Shown piece after piece: positions 55,418-64,000 of a stretch of DNA of 64,000 bases. The translations under genes were made by a program, and so were the position numbers. Under the pieces are notes generated by a model that worked only from the letters and a program-made list of their open reading frames with translations, was not told where the DNA came from and made no database searches. This stretch comes from Hysterangium stoloniferum (Eukaryota; Basidiomycota; Agaricomycetes; Hysterangiales; Hysterangiaceae): positions 62,001-126,000 of the forward strand of contig WHVD01000127.1 of NCBI GenBank assembly GCA_015178975.1. The letters are read 5' to 3'. The stretch's first letter is position 1; each line of letters opens with the position of its first letter.

Positions 55418-56100
55418 ATCGAAAGCCAAAGTTTTTAATACTAGCAGCTGATAGCTTTAAAGGTATATTGTCTGTTGCAACTTTATGACAAGGTTACTGA
55501 GTCTGACACAATGTTGAAAAATCGCGAAGTGATTTAGTCTAAGACATGACGTGTCCACCATCTAACAGTATTTGCATACTCAATAGAAATTCCCAAATCT
55601 CAGGCCCCATCATCATGAACATTATGGAGTGCTGTCTATATTAGCCGAGGTGCCAACATGTACAGCCTCCGTGAGAAGGCGGACACGGATTCTATGTACG
55701 GTAATGTTCGAACCCTTTATGATTTAGATGATAGGGCGATTCATCAATCATAATACTGATACTGAGTACTCACGCCACTCTGCAACCGTAAATGTCTGCA
55801 CGAAGTTCTTTTGCAAACGCAACTGTCTCGTCTGAACACTGTAAAACACCGCTGGGTTACTTTGATAATCTCACACTGTTAATCTGCAAATACTCCATTT
55901 CTTCCAGAGAGTACAACTGGCCCACACGGGTCATTACCACTGCCACCCACCTTGTTAGGTAATTTTGAAGCAGATACGAAGTTGAATTCTGCACGCGAAG
56001 GTATTCTCATTCTAAGCTATTTCCTTTAACTGCCACATACATTGTAGTGATACTTCACGTGGGTAGTATATGATAGTCAGTCCCAAGCCCAACACGTATA

Positions 56101-58049
56101 TTACGATTCAAGTACCGGCCCGGGCAAAGCAACAAGCTGTTTCATCCCAAAGCTATGTGACCCATATACTCGAACCAAGCTCCAACCAGATTTCCTAAAC
56201 AGTTCCACAAAGTGGCCCAATGTACGCTCTTGCGCATTGAACGCGACAAGCATCTATGGATATATAAATATGAAAATATTTATACAACCCCTAGATAAGG
56301 CAAATACCTGTATGTCCGTGAGATACGCACGAGCTGATGCTTGGCCCATGTTTGCTAAAAGCGGATATGGTGCAGCTGGTACCATTGCACCTGGTATGGT
56401 TTGATTAGGGCTTGTGTCAAGACAAGCATATGGGATTATATGATCGACGACAACTAATTTGGTTTCCGGCGTCGCAGCGTTTCTTAGATGCCGAAGAATG
56501 GGAATGGCAAGACGGTCAGACCAGTCGTGCAATATTTTGCAAAGCAGAAACACTGAGGCGTCTTTGATGGGCTGAGGTGTTGTGAAATCGTGAACTAGAT
56601 CGTCTTTCACCGCTGTCGTGATTCAAATTCAACTCTATGCTCGCACCTTGTAATCTGACCTGCTGAGACGTCAGTCCTAATGGCGCCTTATTCTCCCAAT
56701 ACTGCATACAATGGTAATTAGAGAGTTTCGTCACCAAACGAAAGATGGAATACTTTGATGGATCCGGGAATGACACTCGATCGATCCTGAACTACATAGC
56801 GAAGATCGGGGTAAGCATTATAAAGAGTAAGCGTCAATGCGCCTTCTCCGCCGCCAACATCTACAACAACACTCTTCTTGGGTAGTTCAGCCCATGGAAA
56901 TCCTGTCGGGTGGCGTTGACGGGCGTAAGCGAGAGAGGCACAGCTAAGAACCTTGCAAAATGACACCGGACGGGTTAACACTTGCTGCCGTACGCATAGC
57001 AGCCCCAAACCTCCTGAGTCTATACTGGTTATTAGGCTGTTCAAACCAGGCAAAGGGATCAACATCGGACGCAAAAGCACGATTCAATGCCGTCAAGGTG
57101 GGCAAATCGGAATGTGAAGTTGCCTGGTCCAGTAAATTATCAGCCATATGAGCGGAACCTTTGAAGACTTCGTCTGTGCTGATCGATCGTATTATACAAG
57201 GTGACCTACGGCTAAGTATGTGAAGACTCACAAATGCTCTATCAATGCAGCAGACCCGCCGGTCCCATCATGTCTTGAATCTTGTCTGAAACAAATACCT
57301 CGTTATAATCATGACCGATTTTGGTGGCGCTAAGTAGCTGACCTGTATACTTCCTCAAAATCTTTTCCTGTATCAAGAAATGATGATAGCCGATTGTTGG
57401 AAAACACGTCGGGGGTTACTTCTCGAAAGATATGATAAGAACAGAGAAGACGAAGGAGTCTCCCTGTACCTAAGTCAAACTGGGATCGCCGAAGCAATTA
57501 ATCAATGTTAGTAAATCACCAAGCTTATTTTCATCCATTTGAGTTGCCTTCGCAATTTGGTGTATATGTAGACCCTGTTTCGGAGAGGTATCATATTTTT
57601 GTTTTATAAAACCAGTCCATTTAGTAAGCTCTTACGCTTGTACCGTGAGGTCGTAAACATTCCACTACGCTTGTCACTAGAACAGTCTGCAAAGCAGCAG
57701 ACACATGAAACTGCGGAAATGAAGTATATAAGCATCGCGAAAAAAGAAGTTAAAAAAAAAGGAGGCCTGTTACTCCGCATGCAGTATTGATCATTGTGAC
57801 TGAAGGCTCTCGCACAGTAACGACGAGCTGAGATGCAGCGGCCACAATAACAGAGATGGCCTTTGCGATATCCGGTTCACGCCTAGTCTTCTCAGAATCA
57901 AGAGTGAATAGCCCATCCAGGGACGGAAACTCAATGGACTCTAGGATGCATCTCTGTTCGATTTGGTCGACTGCTGCAGAAATTAGGTCGGAAAGAGCCC
58001 TCAGCGTCGAAATCATGGTAGTTGAAGGTGGCAATGAAAGCTGTCGCAT
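56101..58049 (-). CDS. O-methyltransferase, class II SAM-dependent type, multi-exon
   Basis: The start is ATG 58049 (MRQLSLPP) or 58016 (MISTLRALSDLISA); stop 56101. The N-terminal dimerisation region (SVVECLRPHGTSGLHIHQIA, FREVTPDVFSNNRLSSFLDT) is typical of fungal sterigmatocystin/caffeate-type O-methyltransferases. It is followed by the SAM motif VVVDVGGGEGALTLTL, VVQDR, and the catalytic-His region ILHDWSD. The last exon ends SHSFGMKQLVALPG. About eight short introns restore the frame (for example GTGAGT...GCACAG between LIEHL and TDEVFKG). It probably methylates a hydroxyl of the cluster product. It lies between the reductase and the FAD gene, same strand. Confidence 0.85.
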
Positions 58050-58564
58050 CGGCAATCTGCCGATATATGAGGGGAGACAAAATGCCCAGGTTCTGTTCCC
58101 TCCAATAGGACGTTATCAAATTGAGTGAATACTTCTCTTCGTTTACGATACTTGATGCCCATGTTAATGATTAATGAGCCATCATCAATAAGTACGCGGC
58201 CGACTCGGACAACCTGTGCCAGCTTACTTTTTGCACATTTTGTGTCCTATCCTTATATCCTGCATATATCTGAAGTTTGGCATATATCAATATAAATTTA
58301 CAATGAGTTTACTTTCGGCGTGTGAGGCAGAAGACGCGAGTTGCACAATTGAATCGAGGTTTCGTCATTCAATTGGCAGTCACTGTTCGCTCTTACATTG
58401 CAAACGCTGACGCGTAAAGTAGTGTTTTTCTTGTATAGGAGGCAGACGAGAGAAGATTATTGTTACATAGAATGATCTTTACAAATGAAACAAACTTGGG
58501 AATGTTCAAATGTTAGACATAGCCGAGACTTTGCCTCGTTTTGTCAATAAATAGATTATTAGAC

Positions 58565-59911
58565 TTAAGCATCCTCGTTACCCAATTTCCAAAGCACAAA
58601 CCCCACAACAGATCCATGTATGTACCTCCACCATTCTGTCAATTCCATCAGTGATGAACTCCCAACGAAAAGCAATAATGCTGAAAGACTCACAGCACCA
58701 ACTGTAATGAGAATACCCTCAAACAGTTGTTTGTATGGAGTGGCGACAGGTTTGCCACCCAGGTAACTAGCGATGTTACTGGATATGGTCGTGACGTGAT
58801 AGGGATACTTTCCAACTTGTTTCACTTCTTTCCAATCGAGAATATCCCCGGCTGCAAATATTCCAGGGTACCCTTTAACTTGAAGTGTATTCTCCACTCT
58901 GACATGACCATCAGATGTGACTACTTCGGACCCGAGAGAGGAGGAAATAAAGGCTGTGTTAGGTCGCCCGCCCCGTGTCGGCACCTAGATATTGCAGTAT
59001 GAGATGATGAAAGCGTCCTTGATATCTCTGACATACCACTAAGTCAGCATCGACGCGGACCCCGTTAACGGTGACTATTCTCGAAACATTCTCGCTGGGA
59101 ATTTCCTTGACTGAATCGTCTAGTACAAGCATGATTTGCTTTTGGATGAGCCGATTTTCCATATCAATCCGAAATTTATCAGGGTAGACGCTGTTGAGAA
59201 GATGCTTTTTGTTATGTATGAGGGTTATTTTTTTATCCTGAAGATCCAAGACAAATGAGCAGCGGATTAAAATTTAACGAATGATACGACGAACCTCGTA
59301 CACCTCCTTTATTTCGGCCGCAAATTCTATAGGTCATTCACGTAAGTATAAGACATTATCCGGATATCAAAATCTAAACTTACCAATTCCAACTGCGCCA
59401 CCCCCAATAAGAGCAATATTCTTGGCCGCCTTGATTTTCTGCTGCCAGGTATTAATGAATTTTAAAGCTTGGTCTTTGTGCGACGGTAGGTCGATGCCCC
59501 CTTCCCAGATACTTCCAGAAGCTAGCACAAGCACATCAAAAGGTATATTTCCGTGGATGTCGGTTGTGACGTGCCCTCCTCCATTTTTAGAAGGAACAAT
59601 CGAGGTAACTTCCGCCCGAATGAATGACCCGTTATCATTGTGGAATAGCTTATCGTATGGAATGATAATCCGTTTTTCTAGCTCTCCTTTAGGGGACGCC
59701 AGCATACGAAGAGCCGCTGGATAGTGAAAGAAAAACTCTCGAGAAGAAATCAAAGTCAGGGCGTGTTGCTCCGGGTTAAGTTGTTGGGATAAAGCGCGAG
59801 CCAACGCAGCACCTGAGGGAGTACGATGAGGCAAGGGCACAAACACAAATAGAAAATATAATGACCAGCGCCGCCACCACCAACTATAACGACGTTCTTC
59901 TTAGAGGCCAT
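58565..59911 (-). CDS. AIF/FSP1-like FAD-dependent NAD(P)H oxidoreductase
   Basis: ATG 59911, stop 58567-58565. MASKKNVVIVGGGGAGAALA is the N-terminal FAD-binding GxGxxG (across a GTCATT...CCTCAG intron). The second dinucleotide site is NIALIGGGAVGIEFAAEIKE (across an intron). Then come RIVTVNGVRVDADLV, VPTRGGRPNT and the FAD-site GIFAAGDILDW. The C-terminus has a hydrophobic segment (LFEGILITVGAVSLSALLLF) and another possible helix, so it may be membrane-attached. Family members oxidise NAD(P)H. Here a role in tailoring or detoxifying the neighbouring cluster's product is inference. Four introns, all in phase. Confidence 0.85.
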
Positions 59912-60228
59912 GGCTGGAGACACGCAAAAAAGTGAATTTAGAGGTGTAATCGGTGCTCAAAGTGGGCATTTGCAGCAACCTCCGCGGGTTTAATGGTTTG
60001 CTTTGACGAGTCATGGCCCATGGGAAAAACGGCAACCCACGGTTTCCCAAGAAAGCTTGCAGTCAAATGGGGCTGTTTAGGGACACAAGTCACAAGATGA
60101 AAAGGGGAATTTGATAAGCTCTCCGAGTCAATTCGATAGGCAGAGAGGCTGAGGCAGACTCGCCAATCATGCATCATGCAGGTGTGTCGAGTGTCGAAGT
60201 TGTATATTTAGCATCTAGTGCCTAGTAT
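59912..60228. other. Upstream region of the FAD gene
   Basis: This 317-bp gap holds the likely promoter and 5' leader of the FAD gene, then the end of a copia LTR. The frame at 59938-60177 has no recognisable domain. Confidence 0.4.
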
Positions 60229-60423
60229 TGTCAAAGTGTATTTCTTATGAACTAATTATATATTAAAAATAGTATGAGTTGACTCTATTGCAATACACAA
60301 TATACAAGGGTTTAATAAGCTTGTAATAAAAGTACTTTGTGTCTCAATATCTTGTGTCAGTTAGTGTAGCACCTCCTGACAATATAGGTTGGATGCTCTG
60401 GGAGGTGTATAGTGGTTCTGACA
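60229..60423 (-). repeat. Putative 3' LTR of a Ty1/copia element (~195 bp)
   Basis: In the minus-strand reading it runs from TGTCAGAACCAC to ACTTTGACA, with mirrored TGTCA/TGACA ends, downstream of the copia pol. A purine run (AGGGGGAG, about 60500) lies upstream of it. The 5' LTR lies beyond the window, so the ends cannot be checked. Confidence 0.5.
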
Positions 60424-60571
60424 CACATTAACCTCCAAATGCATGGTCCACAATTAGCATCTTCATATGAAAAGTTGCAATAATTGGTGGACTCCCCCTA
60501 TAAAAAGGTGTGTTTCATCATCAAATTTAACACACACCCTTGATGAAACACTTTTTTAATCCCATATCTGT

Positions 60572-63500
60572 TCAATTTCCTAATCCCATCATAGATCTGA
60601 ACTTTTCCACCTTTGGTTTTGGTAATGCTTTGGTTAAGATATCTGCCGGCATTTCATCTGTTTGTAGGTAGATAGGGTTGATTGATTCCTTTTCTACCAT
60701 GTCACGTAACCAGTAGTAGCATAGGTCCAGATGTTTCATTCGTCCATGATGTTCTGGATTCTTGGCTACAGTTAGTGCTGACTGGTTGTCAATGAAGAGT
60801 TTTGATGGACATGGTGCCTTGTATCCCAATTCCTTTAACAGGTTCTGCATCCAACAGATCTCCTTCCCTGCTGCAACTGCAGCAACATATTCAGCTTCTG
60901 TGGTGGATAGTGTCACAATTGGTTGTAGTTTGCTGCTCCAACATACTGCTCCTGATCCCACTTTGATTATGTACCCTGTTGTTGATTTTCCACTGTCCTT
61001 GTCTCCACCATAACTAGCATCACTGAAGCCAACGAATAGATCTGTATTTAATGGATCAGGACCATATGTGAGTTTCATATCCATAGTTCCCTTCAAATAT
61101 CGGAATAGATGCTTGACAGCCTTCCAGTGTGCTATACCAGGGTTTGAATTAAACCGAGCCAATACTCCTGCAGTGTATGCAATGTCGGGACGGGTGGTAG
61201 TGGCCAAGTACATCATGGACCCAACTGCATTAATGTAGGGAATGTCACGCATTTCATTCTGTTCCTCCATGGTTTTGGGTGACTGATCTGATGATAGTTT
61301 TGCCCCTGGATCCATGGGTGTACCCACTGTATGACAATTTGACATCCCAAATTCCTGTAATTTGTTCAAGATGTACTGGCGTTGTGATAGAGAGATAGTC
61401 CGCTTTTCTCGATCTCGTGTGATTTCAATGCCTAATAGGAAAGATGTAGGTCCTAGATCCCTGAGTTTGAAATGTGTAGCTAATTCAGCTACAAAATCAT
61501 CCAGGACTTTTTCAGATGGTCCTGCAAGGGTGATGTCATCTACAAATATGGGAACAATGACTTTGATTCCATCTCGTTGATAGATATAGACCGATGGATC
61601 AGAATAAATCCGCTTGAAGTCCATTTTCTCTAGTACACTCCGCAGGTGTTTGCTCCAGAGATTGCTTGCCTGCTTGAGTCCATAGAGCGACTTGTCTAGT
61701 CTACATGCTACATCTGATCCTCCTTGGTGAAATCCTTCTGGCTGGACCATGTATATTTCTGTATCAATATCACTGTTGATGAATGCATGTGATATGTCAA
61801 CTGATCAGAGGTGAAGGCCTTCTGCTGCAGCCAGTGCTAATACTAGACGAATAGTAGCATGGCGCATTGTTGGGGCAAAAATCTCTGTATAGTCAAATCC
61901 TGGTCTCTGGTTGTATCCTTTAGCAACCAATTGTGCCTTAAACCGTTCTATTGATCCATCTGCCTTTCGTTTCACTTTGAAAACCCATTTTGATCCTATA
62001 GCCTTTTTTCCTGGTGGTAGTTTCATTATGGTCCAAGTTCCATTGCTCATGTGTGTATTCATTTCCTCCAAGGCTGCCTCTCTCCATTGTCTTGCCTGTG
62101 GACCATTCATTGCCTCTGTAAATGTCCTTGGTTCAGAAATAATTGACACATGTGCCTCCTCCAATTCCACTTCATCGGTACTGTCAGAAGTGGTAGGATT
62201 GGGTTCCCAGGTTTTCCACCATTCATTAGGAGGTTTTTTGTTGCGCAAAGGTTTTCGAATGGCAATTGGTCTGTTATCTTCCTCCTCCTCTTCCTCCTCC
62301 TCATTATCTGTGATCTGGGGGGATGGTGTGATAACATTGTCTTCAGATTCAGGTACAGGGAATTCATGATCCTCCACAGGGGCAGTTGGTAATTCACTTG
62401 GTGGATTATCATCTTCTTCAACAACTGGACCCCCTGGGATATAATCCCTAGTACTTGATTCATCCTTCCCACCAGTATCTGGAACTTGTGGTGGTTGGTG
62501 TTTCCATGTGTATCGTTCATCAAATTCAGCTCGTTCACTGATCACTATCCTTCTTGTCAATGGGTTGTAGAATAACCATCCCTTATACCCTTCAGGATAC
62601 CCAATGAAGATGCATTTCTCCATGTGAGATCCCAGGCTTGATCGTTTATCCTTTTGAATGTGGACATATGCAATGCATCCCCAAACTCTGATGTGACTGA
62701 TATTTGGTTTCCTTTTGTGCCAAATTTCATATGGGGTTTTGTCCTTTAAGGCAGATGATGGGCAGTGGTTCCAGATGTGTACAAATGCAGCCAGGCAGTA
62801 CTCCCAGAAGTTCTTGGGTAGTTCAGACTCTGTTAGCATGGTTGTAATCCCTTCTGCTAATGTCCGGTTTGCACGCTCTGCCATTCCATTTTGCTGAGGT
62901 CTATTACGGACTGTATGCTGACGCAAGATACCATGTTTATCGGTGAATTCAATGAATGCCCTTGACATGTATTCTCCACCCTTGTCATCCCTAAGTTTCT
63001 TTATTTTCCGTCCAAGGAGGTTCTCTGCAAATGCTTTGTACCGTTTGAATGCCCAGAAAACACCACTTTTGGACTTGATTGGGATGACGTAATAGAATCT
63101 TGAAGCCTCATCAATGAATGTGACCCAATAGTAACATCCAGATCGGGATCTTGTGCCAATATAATGTACATCTGTATGTACCAACTCCAAAGGTTCATTG
63201 CAGTGATGTTCTGAGGGGGGAAATGGATTGGCATGCATCTTTCCTGCAAGACATGGTTCACAAATTGGATCTGGTTTAGCCTTTGAATTAAGTACCAATC
63301 CTTTAACCATGTTTCTTCTCATTAGATTCTTTATCCCCTCATAGTGGTGATGTCCCAATCTTCTATGCCACAGAGACAGATCTAGAGGTAAAGTAGAGGA
63401 CATGTGCACATTCTCCATTTTATTTATAATAGTCTTGCCATCCAAGTAGCCCACATTTCGATCAGTGATTGATGCAGTGAATAAAAGATTCCCATGGCGA

Positions 63501-64000
63501 TTAAATCTTATGGTTTTGGATGAAATGTGTACATCAAATTCTTTATAACGTGTGAGGTATAGGACAGCAAGAAGATTATTATGTAAAGCTGGAACATGTA
63601 ATACTTTTGTGAATTCAACCTCCCGGCTAACTCTTCCATCAATGATTGGTTGAAAAATAACACTCCCAACACCTTCAGAATATACAATTCTATTGTCTGC
63701 AAGTTTTATTGGGGTTCTGTATGGGGTATAGGTGTGGAACCAATTGTAATGGGGTGTCATATGCGATGTGGCCCCTGTGTCTGTATTCCAATCATAGATA
63801 TTAGCTGAGGTTGCACATGCATCATGTTGTGAAAAGACACTTGCTTTTCCTGTCTGTTCCTCTACTTCCTCTATTTTTGCCTCTTCTATCTTGTTAGCAC
63901 TGTTGCGTGACTGCCAGTATTGCTGTATCTTTTCTTTATTCCTTGGCTTTGGACAGTCATAGCTGAGGTGCCCTTCCTTGTCACAATTATAGCAAACCAT
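60572..64000 (-). pseudogene. Ty1/copia pol, one nonsense codon (5' end outside window)
   Basis: It enters at 64000 with a zinc knuckle (CYNCDKEGHLSYDC). The order is: protease (DWNTDTGATSHM), GAG-pre-integrase (LWHRRLGHHHYEGIKNLM, CEPCLAGK), integrase (HTDVHYIG, FIDEASRFYYVIP, DDKGGEYMSRAF, GMAERANRTL), and reverse transcriptase (IGSKWVFKVKRKADGSIERF, CRLDKSLYGLKQASNLW, PIFVDDITLAG). RNase H follows (VGFSDASYGGDKDSGKSTTG, STTEAEYVA, FIDNQSALTVA, ADILTK). A TGA at 61807-61805 breaks LHL*SVDISHAFIN, where copia elements usually have Arg or another sense codon. The rest is open to 60572. This order (integrase before RT) defines copia. Confidence 0.9.

Overview
The window looks like the genome of a mushroom-forming basidiomycete (Agaricomycetes). 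The support is: very short introns (about 46-60 nt with internal CTAAT/CTGAC-like branch sites), a DUF6535 membrane protein, degenerate F-box/LRR genes, an NRPS-like adenylate-forming reductase, and a mix of chromodomain Ty3, Ty1/copia, DIRS-type and Tc1 elements. No bacterial, phage or CRISPR features are seen. All family assignments come from motif recognition; no search was run.

Region by region. (1) 0.3-4.2 kb, minus strand: one apparently intact gene that joins a DUF6535 membrane domain to eleven 39-residue HEAT-like repeats. Each repeat is its own 117-nt exon followed by a 47-49 nt intron, so the locus is a 166-bp exon+intron tandem array with hypervariable codons. (2) 4.2-17.9 kb: gene relics. 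These are a prolyl-oligopeptidase fragment, an inverted and broken alpha/beta-hydrolase (NLR-type N-domain) gene, two F-box relics, decayed C2H2 zinc-finger copies partly arranged as inverted repeats, and a dispersed ~450-bp repeat. (3) 17.9-50.8 kb: a dense nest of transposons. It holds a 312-bp tRNA-related element, a tRNA-like relic, two Tc1/mariner elements with unusually long palindromic ends, decayed Ty3 and copia pieces, solo LTRs, and a pristine 7.7-kb Ty3 chromovirus with two 720-bp LTRs that appear identical. The chromovirus inserted into an LTR that had itself inserted into another LTR. Beyond it, a DIRS-type tyrosine-recombinase retrotransposon splits a non-coding repeat. (4) 51.2-59.9 kb, minus strand: three intact-looking spliced genes (A-PCP-R adenylate-forming reductase, O-methyltransferase, AIF/FSP1-like FAD oxidoreductase) that form a plausible small specialised-metabolite cluster. 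(5) 60.2-64.0 kb: most of a Ty1/copia element on the minus strand that continues past the window, with a single CGA-to-TGA type stop in the reverse transcriptase.

The points of most interest are: the exon-amplified hypervariable HEAT gene; a spliced antisense gene with Zn2Cys6 spacing inside the chromovirus, with an older relic of the same gene at 21.6 kb next to an LTR of the same kind; an exact 11-nt self-complementarity between the chromovirus primer-binding region and its LTR just downstream of a TATA box (Tf1-like self-priming); and the contrast between the CpG-rich young element and CpG-depleted old ones.
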